Positions 17,812-28,071 of a DNA stretch of 64,000 nucleotides are shown here, piece after piece; position 1 is the first letter of the stretch; each line of letters starts with the position of its first letter. Origin of the DNA: Nocardia vinacea NBRC 16497 (lineage in GTDB: Bacteria > Actinomycetota > Actinomycetes > Mycobacteriales > Mycobacteriaceae); NCBI RefSeq assembly GCF_000308835.1, contig NZ_BAGN01000078.1, forward strand, positions 1 to 64,000, given 5' to 3'. A model generated the notes under the pieces. The model saw only the letters and a program-made list of their open reading frames with translations. It did no database searches and was not told the DNA's origin. Both the position numbers and the translations under genes were made by a program.

Positions 17812-18255
17812 TCAGTCCTCGCCGTCCCAGGTCCAGTGCGGCACCGCGCGGATCGGGTGCAGTTCGTCGTCGGACTTGGCATGCGAATTCTGTTGTGCCA
17901 CTTGGGCGCCGAATTCGGCATGTTCGCGCACCGCGGCACGGAAGGCGGGATCGTCGAATAGGCCCGCCTCGTCGAACGCCTCCAGATACAGCTGGGCGAA
18001 GCGCTCACGCTGTTCGTCGGTGATTTCGAGGCCACGATGTACGGCGATGATGTAGTCGAAGCCGAGGTTGTGGGTGAAACGGTCCGGGCCGCCGAAGGAT
18101 TCGGCGGTGAACCAGGTGAGATGGTCGACGTGCGTCGGGCGGCGTTCGGTGAATTGGGTTTTCAGCACCGGATCGGCGAGCACCTTGTCGTAGAAAGCTT
18201 CTTCGACGCGATGCAATGCTTCGTCGCCACCGGCGTGCTCGTACAGGCTGGGCAT
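17812..18255 (-). CDS. Truncated hemoglobin, group II (GlbO-like)
   Basis: A 147-residue 2-on-2 globin, a cytoplasmic heme protein that binds O2/NO. It begins SLYEHAGGDEALHRVEEAFYD, has the conserved segment HLTWFTAESFGGPDRFT, the proximal His region AVHRGLEITDEQRERF, and the actinobacterial group II tail DDELHPIRAVPHW. The conserved G8 Trp of many group II globins appears here as Phe (RERF), judged by eye. ATG at 18255 with GGAGGT-type site. It is a single gene convergent with the upstream operon; its promoter lies in the 308-base gap shared with the P450 gene. Confidence 0.85.
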   Translation of the reverse strand: MPSLYEHAGGDEALHRVEEAFYDKVLADPVLKTQFTERRPTHVDHLTWFTAESFGGPDRFTHNLGFDYIIAVHRGLEITDEQRERFAQLYLEAFDEAGLFDDPAFRAAVREHAEFGAQVAQQNSHAKSDDELHPIRAVPHWTWDGED

Positions 18256-18563
18256 GGGGGACCTCCGAACAGTGACCTGTTGCGTCCCATTACAGGCTGG
18301 TCCGCTCGGTCGCGTGCGCGGTTTCGCGATAAGCGATCAAGCTCACCATTTATAGCTGATAGCTATTGAATACGGGCGATCGAGTGGCTATCACCCCTGA
18401 AGTTAACGGGGTTTACTAAACACTATTCACAAAACCCTGGCTGTGTGGTTTCATCGGCTTCGGAACGTGTCTACACAGTTCTTACCCGCCCCGCCGGCAC
18501 CGCCGGCCGCCATCCCCAACGTCGTGAGGTCTGCAGCCCAAGTCAGACCGGTAGGAGATAGCC
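18256..18563. promoter_or_regulatory. Divergent promoter region between globin and P450 genes, with palindrome
   Basis: This 308-base gap has no gene. It contains the perfect palindrome ATAGCT-GAT-AGCTAT at 18352-18366 in an AT-rich patch (18340-18430) unlike the surrounding DNA, a likely promoter/operator area. The regulator is unknown. The P450 start at 18564 has TAGGAGATAGCC as its ribosome site. Confidence 0.45.
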
Positions 18564-19799
18564 GTGACCGTGACCACGCCGTCGATTCCCGCGGGATTCG
18601 ACTTCACCGACCCAGATCTGCTGTCCACCCGCCTGCCCATCCAGGAATTCGCCGAGCTGCGCCGGACCGCCCCGGTCTGGTGGTGCGCGCAGACCGGGCG
18701 GGCCAGCGGCTTCGATGACGGCGGCTACTGGGTCATCTCCAAGCTCGATCACATCAAGGAGATCTCGAAGAATCCGGAGGTGTTCTCCTCGCACGAGAAC
18801 ACCGCGATCATCCGGTTCAACGAGGAAACCACCCGCGAGCAGATCGACATGCTCGGCAATATGCTGATGCTCAATCAGGATCCGCCGCAGCACACCAAGA
18901 CCCGCCGCATCATCTCCAAGGGATTCACCCCGCGCGCGGTGGAGAGCTTACGTGCGGCGCTCACCGAGCGTGCGGCTCGAATTGTGCACGAGGCCAAGCA
19001 GACCGGTCGCGGCGACTTCGTCGAACAGGTCGCCTGCGAACTGCCGCTGCAGGCCATCGCCGAACTGCTCGGAGTGCCGCAGAACGACCGCAAGAAGCTG
19101 TTCGACTGGACCAACCAGATGATCTCCTATGACGATCCGGAGTTCGACGGCAATCACCACACCGCCACCGCCGAGGTCATGGGCTACGCCTGGAATATGG
19201 CCGAGGAGCGGCGCAAATGTCCGGCCGACGACATCGTCACCCAGCTGATCAATGCCGATATCAACGGCGAGAACCTGGGCTCGGACGAATTCGCGTTCTT
19301 CGTGATCCTGCTGTCGGTCGCGGGCAACGAGACCACTCGCAATTCGATCACTCACGGCATGAAGGCCTTCGTCGACAATCCGGAGCAATGGGAGCTCTAC
19401 AAGCAGCAGCGCCCGCGCACCGCGCCCGATGAGATCGTGCGCTGGGCCACGCCGGTGACGGCTTTCCAGCGCACCGCGACCCAGGACACCGAGGTCGGCG
19501 GGCAGGAGATCAAGAAGGGACAGCGCCTCGGGCTGTTCTACAGCTCGGCCAACTTCGACGAGGACGGATTCGAGGATCCGTTCACCTTCGATGTGCTGCG
19601 CAACCCCAATCCGCACGTCGGCTTCGGCGGCACCGGCACGCACTACTGCGTGGGCGCCAACCTGGCCCGGCTGCAGATCGATCTGATGTTCAATGCCATC
19701 GCCGATGTGATGCCGAACCTGCGTCAGGTCGCCGATCCGGTGCGGCTGCGCTCGGGTTGGTTGAACGGCATCAAGCGCTGGGAAGTCGAATACGCTTGA
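18564..19799 (+). CDS. Cytochrome P450, CYP125-like steroid C26 monooxygenase
   Basis: A 411-residue P450. The heme-binding loop FGGTGTHYCVGANLAR (Cys about residue 357), the I-helix oxygen-activation motif AGNETT (about 251-256) and the K-helix ExxR (EIVRW) are present. The opening IPAGFDFTDPDLLSTRLPIQEF and the segments DPPQHTKTRRIISKGF and SSANFDEDGFEDP are those of the CYP125/CYP142 group that hydroxylates the terminal carbon of the cholesterol side chain. GTG start at 18564. The TetR-type gene starts eight bases after its stop and is probably co-transcribed. A role in sterol side-chain breakdown is inferred from family; the rest of the sterol cluster is not here. Confidence 0.88.
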   Translation: MTVTTPSIPAGFDFTDPDLLSTRLPIQEFAELRRTAPVWWCAQTGRASGFDDGGYWVISKLDHIKEISKNPEVFSSHENTAIIRFNEETTREQIDMLGNMLMLNQDPPQHTKTRRIISKGFTPRAVESLRAALTERAARIVHEAKQTGRGDFVEQVACELPLQAIAELLGVPQNDRKKLFDWTNQMISYDDPEFDGNHHTATAEVMGYAWNMAEERRKCPADDIVTQLINADINGENLGSDEFAFFVILLSVAGNETTRNSITHGMKAFVDNPEQWELYKQQRPRTAPDEIVRWATPVTAFQRTATQDTEVGGQEIKKGQRLGLFYSSANFDEDGFEDPFTFDVLRNPNPHVGFGGTGTHYCVGANLARLQIDLMFNAIADVMPNLRQVADPVRLRSGWLNGIKRWEVEYA

Positions 19800-19807
19800 A
19801 TTCCACT

Positions 19808-20533
19808 ATGAACAGCGCCAAGCCGCGGGGGCGGGCACCGGTGGTTTCGGATGCGGATATCCGCCGGGTTGCCCGCGCACTGCTGGTCGAGCACGGTCCC
19901 GATGCGGTCACCCTGCGGGCGATCGCGCGCGAGCTCGGCATTACCGCGCCCGCGCTGTACCGGTATTACAACTCGCGCGAGGACCTGCTCGAGAGTCTGC
20001 GCCTGGAGTTCTGTGCGGACCTCGGCGCCGAGCTGTCCGAGCAGATCGCCACGCTGCCCGATGACGGCGCGGTGCAGTTCTTCGCCATCTGCAAGGGATT
20101 TCGACGCTGGGCGCTGGCGCACACCGGGGAATTCACCCTGGTGTTCGCCTCGCCGGGCGCGGGCCGCGCGCGCATGCTGCGCCGGTTCGACGAACCATTC
20201 GGCCGGATCTTCCTCGCCGCGGCCGGGCGACTGCTGGCCACCTATGATGTCGTGACTCCGCCGACCGATGTGATTCCGGCGGAGCTGCGCGAAGACCTCG
20301 TGCTGTTCCAAACCGAGCTGCTGGCAGCGCTTTCGGAGTCCGGACAGAAATTTCCGGCCGAGAAGCTCGACCTCGGCGTCACGTATCTGATGATCCAGAT
20401 CTGGGCCCGGCTCTACGGGCACGTCACGCTCGAGGTGTTCGGGAATTATCCGATCCCGCTGTCGAATCCGGAGATCCTGTTCGATGCGATGCTGGCCGAT
20501 CTGGGGCGAACGGCCGGGTTGATCAGCGAGTGA
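19808..20533 (+). CDS. TetR-family regulator with WHG-type C-terminal domain
   Basis: A 241-residue regulator. Residues 15-60 form the DNA-binding domain (ALLVEHG, VTLRAIARELGITAPALYRYYNSRED). The C-terminal part (FRRWALAHTGEFTLVFASPG) matches the WHG/TetR_C_33 ligand domain. The ATG at 19808 is chosen; longer readings run into the P450 gene. It follows the P450 gene directly and may regulate it. Its last 11 bases overlap the 3' end of the convergent oxidoreductase gene. Confidence 0.85.
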   Translation: MNSAKPRGRAPVVSDADIRRVARALLVEHGPDAVTLRAIARELGITAPALYRYYNSREDLLESLRLEFCADLGAELSEQIATLPDDGAVQFFAICKGFRRWALAHTGEFTLVFASPGAGRARMLRRFDEPFGRIFLAAAGRLLATYDVVTPPTDVIPAELREDLVLFQTELLAALSESGQKFPAEKLDLGVTYLMIQIWARLYGHVTLEVFGNYPIPLSNPEILFDAMLADLGRTAGLISE

Positions 20534-21287
20534 TTCGGCGGGACAGCCATTCGGCGTAGCCGATGCCGATTGCGTCGCCGTTTCCGTCCAGGCAGAGAGC
20601 GCCTGACCGTAGGGCACGTCCGGCGCGGCCCGGGATGGGTACCGGAAGCGGAAGCAGCTTGCGGCCGATGTGTTCGCGGTAGATATCGGCCAGTTCGGTG
20701 AGGGTGTGCACGGTCGGTCCGGCGATATCCGGGATGCGCCCGGCCGGACCATTGTCCACCGCGTCGGCGAGCCTTGTCGCGACGGCGTCGACGTCGATGG
20801 GCTGCATCTTCGCCGTCGAGCGCGGTGTGAGCCGCCAGCGCGCCGACAGGGCCAGGATTTCGGTGACGAGTTCGTAGAATTGGCTGGCGCGCAACAGTGT
20901 CCAGGGGATCTCGCCGGTGGTGACCACCTGTTCCTGGTCCACCTTCGCGTTGTAATAGCCGAAGGGGACGAGATCGCAACCGACGATGGAGATTTCGACA
21001 TGATGGCCGATACCCGCCTGCTTTTCGGCCGCCAGTAGTCGGCGCACGCCGTCCACCATGACCGATCGGGTCCGGCTGCGGGCGCTCACCGCGTCGACGA
21101 CGGTGTCGCAGCCGTCCAGTGCGGATTCCAGGCCGGAACCGGTGGCGAGATCCGCGGAGCGGTGCGCTACCGCTTGCTCTGCCGGGGCGGTACGGCTCAC
21201 CACCCGAACCTGATGTCCGCGTGCGCTCAGCTCTCGTACCACCGCGGCGCCCAGTAGCCCGGTCCCGCCGATTACCGCAACCTGCAT
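20523..21287 (-). CDS. NAD(P)-binding oxidoreductase, NmrA/atypical SDR type
   Basis: A 254-residue Rossmann-fold protein. The nucleotide motif IGGTGLLGAAVVRELSARGH is at residues 6-25, and VVSRT follows beta-2. It lacks a clear YxxxK catalytic pair, which is typical of NmrA-like and related atypical SDRs that act as redox sensors or quinone/flavin reductases. The middle (FGYYNAKVDQEQVVTTGEIPWTLLRASQFYE) is the shared segment of the group. ATG start at 21287. Its substrate is unknown. It converges on the TetR gene, with 3' ends overlapping 11 bases. Confidence 0.8.
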   Translation of the reverse strand: MQVAVIGGTGLLGAAVVRELSARGHQVRVVSRTAPAEQAVAHRSADLATGSGLESALDGCDTVVDAVSARSRTRSVMVDGVRRLLAAEKQAGIGHHVEISIVGCDLVPFGYYNAKVDQEQVVTTGEIPWTLLRASQFYELVTEILALSARWRLTPRSTAKMQPIDVDAVATRLADAVDNGPAGRIPDIAGPTVHTLTELADIYREHIGRKLLPLPVPIPGRAGRALRSGALCLDGNGDAIGIGYAEWLSRRITR

Positions 21288-21426
21288 GATCCCACTCCCT
21301 CCAAACGGCCCTGTTCGGTATGTCGCACGCTACGGCGGCGCGCCACGCGGCTCAACGTGCTTCATCACATATGCCTGGTTCGCCACATCGGTGTTCCGGT
21401 GCGCGCGACCGCGTGCGGTATCTGGA

Positions 21427-23388
21427 TCAGATCCGGGCACCCTTGGCGCGGTTGCAGGCGCGGCAGAGGATCTGCAGATTGGTCGCACTCGTCGCACCGC
21501 CGCGGCTGAGCGGGATGATGTGATCGAATTCCAGGTAGTGGCCGTCGCCGCATTCGACGCATTTACCGCCATCACGTTGCCACACCTCGGCCTTGACTTC
21601 CTGCGGGATGCTGCGCGTGTCGCGCTGGCCGGGCGTGAGCACCAGGCGTTTGGCGACCCGCAGCGCACCTTCCAGTGCGGCCGCGACGTAATCCGGATCG
21701 TCGACATCGAAGGTGGCGCCACCGCGCGACGAGGTCGCCGCGACGACCACCGAACGCTGCTCGATATGCACCGAAACCACCCGGTTCCACGGCAATTCGG
21801 TGCCGGTATCGGTACCGACGAACCGCAGCTTCTTATTGCTGGCGATCAGCCTGCCGTCGGTGAACTTCGGCCCTTTGGCGAGCCGGCGGACGTGCACGGC
21901 GGGCAGATCCACGTGCACCTTCTCCTCCGGATCCAGATGCAGGCCGGGCGTTCGCACCACCGGCAGATCCCCGCCGCGCAACCGCGACAGGGTGCGCCCG
22001 CGATACATCCGCCTGCGCAGATCCTCGACCAGCGGTCCGCTGAGCGCCAGCTCTTCGATCGCGTACTCGAACGCCTCGAACTCGGTCTGCTCGATCTCGC
22101 CATCCGCGAATGCGAAGGCGACCAGTCGCTCGACGTAGGTGAGCGCCACATCCCGCAGTGCCGCCCGGCCCAGGCCCTCATCGATTCGCTGATACCGCAA
22201 CGACGCCCACAGCGCATCCCACTCCGCGCCGCGCGGTCCGGCTGCGGTCAGCGCCCGCCAGGCCTGGGTATGCCAGTGCGTCAGGAATTCCCCGATTTCA
22301 CGCTCGCAACTCGGGCACGGCGCGAGACCGCCGAACAGCTTGCGGCGCCGGGGATTTCCGCACCGCTCACAGCTGCGTGGGCCGGGCTGCCGCCGTTGGT
22401 ATGTGGCGCTGGTCCATTCGGACCCATCCCACCAACGTAGCCGCGAGGGATGCTCGGGATCCGAATGCCAGTCCGCGCGTTCGGGATTCGGCGGTGGTGG
22501 TATCGGCGGTTCGACCTCGTGCCGCTGCCGCCGAAGGTCGACCGGCCTGCCTGGTCGCGGGCGGGCAGGCCGTTCGTCGGCCGAGTCGGCGCGATGGTCG
22601 GCTCGGTCCCGGGGCCCGGTGGCGGCGGTGTGGTGCCCAGCCTGATCTCCACGGTGTGCGCCGAGCGTCCATGGTCGGGCCGGTGCTTCATCGGGCCGAT
22701 CATGCTGTCCAGTCGGGTCGGTATGGGTTCGGCGGGCGTCGTCCTGGTCCGAGGGTGCGGTGTCGAGCTGCTGGGGACCGGGCGACCCGGCCGGCGCTGT
22801 GCCAGCCGAGACACGTTGCTGCATTGGGTAAGTGGGTATCCGAGCCGGGTGTGCCGCGTGCGGGCGATCAGGTGTCGGCTCGGCGGGGCCGTCGATGGTG
22901 ACGCCGAACTCGGTGACGAGACCGGGAAGCCCACTGGCCCAACCCTGGCCGATGGCGCGGAAGCGCCACTGGCCGTCGCGGCGGTAGAACTCGCCGAACA
23001 TCATCGCCGATACCGCATCGGGATCGGTGATCTCGAACCGGGCGATCGGCCCGTGGGCGGCCTCGATGGTGATGGTCAGATCCGCGATATCGCCGAAGGT
23101 GCCGTCGTCGATCGATCCGGCGACCACGATGCGCGCCACATCCGATTCGGTGCGCGGTAGCGACACGCTCAGGCGCGCCGTCCCCGGTGCGGGTTCCTGG
23201 TCGAGCGTCACCGCCTGCGACATATGTCGCGGTGCATTGAAGAACACCAGATCCCGGTCGGTGCGCACCGTCCCCGCCTCCGCCAGCAACAGCGCGTGCG
23301 CATCCACCGCATGCCCCGACCGCCATGAAACAACCACGGCAAGAAGGGAAGTCGGCACCGCCGCATTGGCCCCTTTACTGAGTTTCAT
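21427..23388 (-). CDS. TerD - DUF2510 - zinc ribbon - HNH endonuclease fusion protein
   Basis: A 653-residue multidomain protein. Residues 1-165: TerD domain (MKLSKGANAAVP, DLVFFNAPRH, GEFYRRDGQWRFRAIGQGWASG). Residues 165-290: disordered Pro/Arg/Asp-rich linker. About 295-325: DUF2510 (WHSDPEHPSRLRWWDGSEWT). About 330-370: Cys4 ribbon (CERCGNPRRRKLFGGLAPCPSC). About 370-470: helical domain with ADGEIEQTEFEAF, resembling TerB-type helices. Then a beta domain with HVDLPAVHVRR and SNKKLRFVG. The C-terminus, about 595-653, is an HNH nuclease (CVECG, LEFDHIIPLSRGG, NLQILCRACNRAKG). ATG at 23388 begins at the TerD domain; 59 more upstream codons are unlikely. A stress- or defence-linked DNA nuclease is inferred. 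Confidence 0.85.
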   Translation of the reverse strand: MKLSKGANAAVPTSLLAVVVSWRSGHAVDAHALLLAEAGTVRTDRDLVFFNAPRHMSQAVTLDQEPAPGTARLSVSLPRTESDVARIVVAGSIDDGTFGDIADLTITIEAAHGPIARFEITDPDAVSAMMFGEFYRRDGQWRFRAIGQGWASGLPGLVTEFGVTIDGPAEPTPDRPHAAHPARIPTYPMQQRVSAGTAPAGSPGPQQLDTAPSDQDDARRTHTDPTGQHDRPDEAPARPWTLGAHRGDQAGHHTAATGPRDRADHRADSADERPARPRPGRPVDLRRQRHEVEPPIPPPPNPERADWHSDPEHPSRLRWWDGSEWTSATYQRRQPGPRSCERCGNPRRRKLFGGLAPCPSCEREIGEFLTHWHTQAWRALTAAGPRGAEWDALWASLRYQRIDEGLGRAALRDVALTYVERLVAFAFADGEIEQTEFEAFEYAIEELALSGPLVEDLRRRMYRGRTLSRLRGGDLPVVRTPGLHLDPEEKVHVDLPAVHVRRLAKGPKFTDGRLIASNKKLRFVGTDTGTELPWNRVVSVHIEQRSVVVAATSSRGGATFDVDDPDYVAAALEGALRVAKRLVLTPGQRDTRSIPQEVKAEVWQRDGGKCVECGDGHYLEFDHIIPLSRGGATSATNLQILCRACNRAKGARI

Positions 23389-23536
23389 CGTGCTCGAACT
23401 ATGCCACGAACCACCGACACGCCGACTTCTGCGGTCCGTACCTTCGGCGGTGCGAGCGAGTGCGCACCGACGCGACACAAACCGGTCGGTCGGGGATATC
23501 CGGCCTCGAGTGCCATGGGTGCGGCAGAGTGAAGGG

Positions 23537-24025
23537 ATGACTACCCCGAAGGGAGCGGGCCGCAAGGGCGCGACTGCGAAGGCGCCGGGTGGGCGGGTGC
23601 CGAGTCCCGGCGATGTTCTGGCGGCCGCGCAATCGGCGGTGGAGGCGGCGCAGTCGGCGGCGAGTCAGGTATTGGATGCCGCACAACTTACGGCCGGTCA
23701 GGCCTTCGATGCGGCGGTGCGCCTGCCACCGGCCTCGGCTCAGCTGGCGGCTCAGCTCCCGGATCTGATCGAGAGCCTCTCGATCGCCATCGACCGGCTC
23801 AACTCCACCATCGATCGCCTGGACCGCACCCTGGCGCTGGCGGATCCGGCCTTCGCCGCCTACGACCGACTGCTGCCCCGCCTGGAGGCGATGATCGGCC
23901 TCGGCGAAGACCTCTTCGCGGCCCTCGCCAAACTCCCCGGCGTCTCCCTCCTCGGCCGCTTCACCGGCAAGCCCGCCGAACCGCCCGCGCCTCCCGAACC
24001 CCCAAAACGCGGCCGCCGCAAATAG
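23537..24025 (+). CDS. Alanine-rich helical protein, unknown function
   Basis: A 162-residue protein with a basic start (TTPKGAGRKGATAKAPGG), a long Ala/Gln-rich amphipathic region (residues 25-65), a likely coiled coil with Leu/Ile/Asp heptads (LIESLSIAIDRLNSTIDRLDRTL, residues 75-100) and a basic proline-rich tail (EPPAPPEPPKRGRRK). It resembles helical surface- or polymer-associated proteins of mycolic actinobacteria, but I cannot name it. ATG at 23537 has GAAGGG ahead. Divergent from the TerD-HNH gene; the 148-base gap shows no distinct element. Confidence 0.65.
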   Translation: MTTPKGAGRKGATAKAPGGRVPSPGDVLAAAQSAVEAAQSAASQVLDAAQLTAGQAFDAAVRLPPASAQLAAQLPDLIESLSIAIDRLNSTIDRLDRTLALADPAFAAYDRLLPRLEAMIGLGEDLFAALAKLPGVSLLGRFTGKPAEPPAPPEPPKRGRRK

Positions 24026-24030
24026 CAGGC

Positions 24031-26115
<2,085 letters not shown>

Positions 26116-26204
26116 CGTGCTCCGAACCCTACGCCGCGCCGGGCGAAGCGAACTGTTGTCATATGCCTTCAGTTAGGTTCGGCGCGTGGTGCACAATGTG
26201 GGAC

Positions 26205-27245
26205 ATGTCAGAGGTGGATCGCGAGATCGTCGACTTTGCCGTCGTCGGTAAATGGATGGACGAGCAGGGCCTGCCTGCCGGTGAGTTCGAGGATGTGACC
26301 GCCCTCGGCGGCGGAACCCAGAACATCATGCTGCGCTTCGCGCGCGGCGGTCGGGACTACGTGCTGCGCCGTGGCCCGAAACATTTGCGCGCCAAGAGCA
26401 ATGACGTCATCCGCCGCGAGGCCCGGCTCCTCGGCGCGCTCGACGGAACCGGCGTGCGCGCGCCGAAGGTGATCGCGGCCTGCCCGGACGAATCCGTCCT
26501 CGGTGCGGTGTTCTACCTGATGGAGCCCATTACCGGATTCAATCCGCAGAACGAATTGCCGCAGTTGCACGCGAGCGATCCGCAGATCCGGCGGCAGATG
26601 GGCCTGTCCGCGGTGGAGGCCATCGCCCGCCTCGGCTCGCTCGACCATCAGGCGCTCGGCCTGCAGGACTACGGCAAACCGGACGGCTTTCTGGAGCGTC
26701 AGGTGCCGCGCTGGCTCGGCGAACTCGAGTCCTATTCGGCCAATGCGGGGTATCCGGGCCCGGAGATTCCCGGTGTGCAGCAGGTCGGGGAATGGCTGGA
26801 TCGGAATCGGCCCGCGCGGTGGACGCCCGGCATCCTGCACGGCGACTGTCACCTGGCCAACATGATGTTCTCCTACGACGGCCCGGAGGTGGCCGCGATG
26901 GTGGACTGGGAGATGTCGACCATCGGCGACCCGCTGCTCGACCTCGGCTGGCAGATCGCGACCCGTCCGGAGCCGGGTGCCACGGGCGCGGCGCTGATCG
27001 GCAAGCTCGGCGCCGTCGGCGGTCTGCCGACGCCGGAGGAGATGGTCGAGCACTACGGCAAATTCTCCGACCGCGACCTGAGCAATGTCACCTGGTACAC
27101 GGTGCTCGCCTGCTTCAAGCTGGGAATTGTGCTGGAGGGCACGCATGCTCGCGCATTCGCGGGCAAGGCACCCGAGCAGGTCGGTGACTTCCTGCATGCC
27201 ATCACACTCGAGCTCTTCGAACGGGCGCATCGTCTGATGGAGTGA
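26205..27245 (+). CDS. Phosphotransferase (APH/choline kinase fold)
   Basis: A 346-residue kinase-fold protein of the aminoglycoside phosphotransferase superfamily, the subgroup often called acyl-CoA dehydrogenase-linked phosphotransferases (ACAD10 N-terminal-like). The catalytic loop is HGDCHLANMM (about residues 212-221) and the metal-binding DWE motif follows in AAMVDWEMSTIGDPLLDLGW. The nucleotide-binding Gly-rich loop is LGGGTQNI and the Lys/Arg segment YVLRRGP. Start ATG at 26205 is chosen over 26163 because it gives the normal family N-terminus. The substrate is unknown. Divergent from pabAB. Confidence 0.85.
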   Translation: MSEVDREIVDFAVVGKWMDEQGLPAGEFEDVTALGGGTQNIMLRFARGGRDYVLRRGPKHLRAKSNDVIRREARLLGALDGTGVRAPKVIAACPDESVLGAVFYLMEPITGFNPQNELPQLHASDPQIRRQMGLSAVEAIARLGSLDHQALGLQDYGKPDGFLERQVPRWLGELESYSANAGYPGPEIPGVQQVGEWLDRNRPARWTPGILHGDCHLANMMFSYDGPEVAAMVDWEMSTIGDPLLDLGWQIATRPEPGATGAALIGKLGAVGGLPTPEEMVEHYGKFSDRDLSNVTWYTVLACFKLGIVLEGTHARAFAGKAPEQVGDFLHAITLELFERAHRLME

Positions 27246-27272
27246 ACGGCTTGTCGGGATCTTGTCGCTAGC

Positions 27273-27306
27273 TGGCTGAATATGTATCGCTGAAGATATT
27301 CAGCCA
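27273..27306. promoter_or_regulatory. 11-bp perfect inverted repeat ahead of DinB-like gene
   Basis: TGGCTGAATAT (27273-27283) and ATATTCAGCCA (27296-27306) are perfect inverted copies with a 12-base spacer that itself contains GCTGAA. No T-run follows, so an operator is more likely than an intrinsic terminator. It ends 15 bases before the start of the DinB-like gene, where a bound repressor would block transcription or translation. Confidence 0.5.
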
Positions 27307-27321
27307 ATCTAGGGTAGGCGC

Positions 27322-27897
27322 ATGCCGATCGTTCCCGACGTCAAGAACTGGACCTGGGTCCTCGAACGTTCCTGTCACGAATGCGGATTCGACCCGGAGT
27401 CGATCACCTACGCGGCGGTGCCCGATCTGACTCGGGAATACGCGGGCCGTCTGTCGGCAACGCTCACGCGACATGACGCCACCGCTCGCCCGGACGACTC
27501 CACCTGGTCGGCGCTCGAATATGCCGCTCACGTTCGCGATGTCTGCCGAATCTTCACCTACCGCACGGCCGTCGCGGCCCGTATCGAGGCAGTGGATCCG
27601 AGGGTTCCCGGGTTCGAGGCCGAAGGCCTCGAGTCCGAGGACGGTATCCCGGTGTTCTCGAACTGGGATCAGGACGTCACCGCCATCGCCGATCAATACG
27701 ACAAGCAGGATCCGCGAAAGGTCGCCGCGGAGTTGACCGACGCAGCCGACGCTGTCGCGCGCGCCTTCGGATCGGTCCCCGCGGCCGCCCTCGGCAGCCG
27801 GGCGCGCCGCAGCGACGGCTCGGTCTTCACGGTCGAATCCCTGGCCGCCTACTTCCTGCACGACGTAATCCACCATGTGCACGACGTGAGTGGCTGA
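27322..27897 (+). CDS. DinB/mycothiol-maleylpyruvate-isomerase-fold protein
   Basis: A 191-residue four-helix-bundle protein of the DinB-like metal-binding superfamily. The likely metal His residues are in YAAHVRD (about residue 73) and in the C-terminal HDVIHHVHDVSG. Known relatives in actinobacteria use mycothiol as thiol substrate, but the thiol here is inferred. ATG at 27322 follows AGGGTAGG. The gene has its own inverted repeat upstream and may be induced by a small molecule. Substrate unknown. Confidence 0.75.
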   Translation: MPIVPDVKNWTWVLERSCHECGFDPESITYAAVPDLTREYAGRLSATLTRHDATARPDDSTWSALEYAAHVRDVCRIFTYRTAVAARIEAVDPRVPGFEAEGLESEDGIPVFSNWDQDVTAIADQYDKQDPRKVAAELTDAADAVARAFGSVPAAALGSRARRSDGSVFTVESLAAYFLHDVIHHVHDVSG

Positions 27898-27997
27898 AGT
27901 CGGGCAGTATCGCTCCGGGACGGGTTTGCGGTGGGATGGAACTGGAACTCGTTCGGGGGTTCTGTCAATCCGTGTCGACGAATTTTCGATCGAGTAC

Positions 27998-28011
27998 TAG
28001 AACGCGTTCCA
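27998..28011. promoter_or_regulatory. KstR-type operator upstream of NDMA-dependent alcohol dehydrogenase
   Basis: TAGAACGCGTTCCA fits the KstR consensus TnnAACnnGTTnnA exactly and lies 61 bases before the ADH start. KstR is the TetR-family repressor of cholesterol-catabolic genes in mycobacteria and rhodococci. The match is direct; control by KstR is inferred. Confidence 0.6.
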
Positions 28012-28071
28012 GTTTTCTCGTAGTGTGGGTGCAGTCACATAGAAGCCCGTGCATGCGAGAGGTCGACACGA

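Noticed and set aside
18462-18474. GGAACGTGTCTAC upstream of the P450 gene as a KstR site
   Set aside because: It lacks one base and two consensus positions of TnnAACnnGTTnnA, so it is too weak to call.
23389-23565. 59-codon N-terminal extension of the TerD-HNH protein
   Set aside because: Not related to TerD starts, and it reaches into the start of the divergent gene at 23537.
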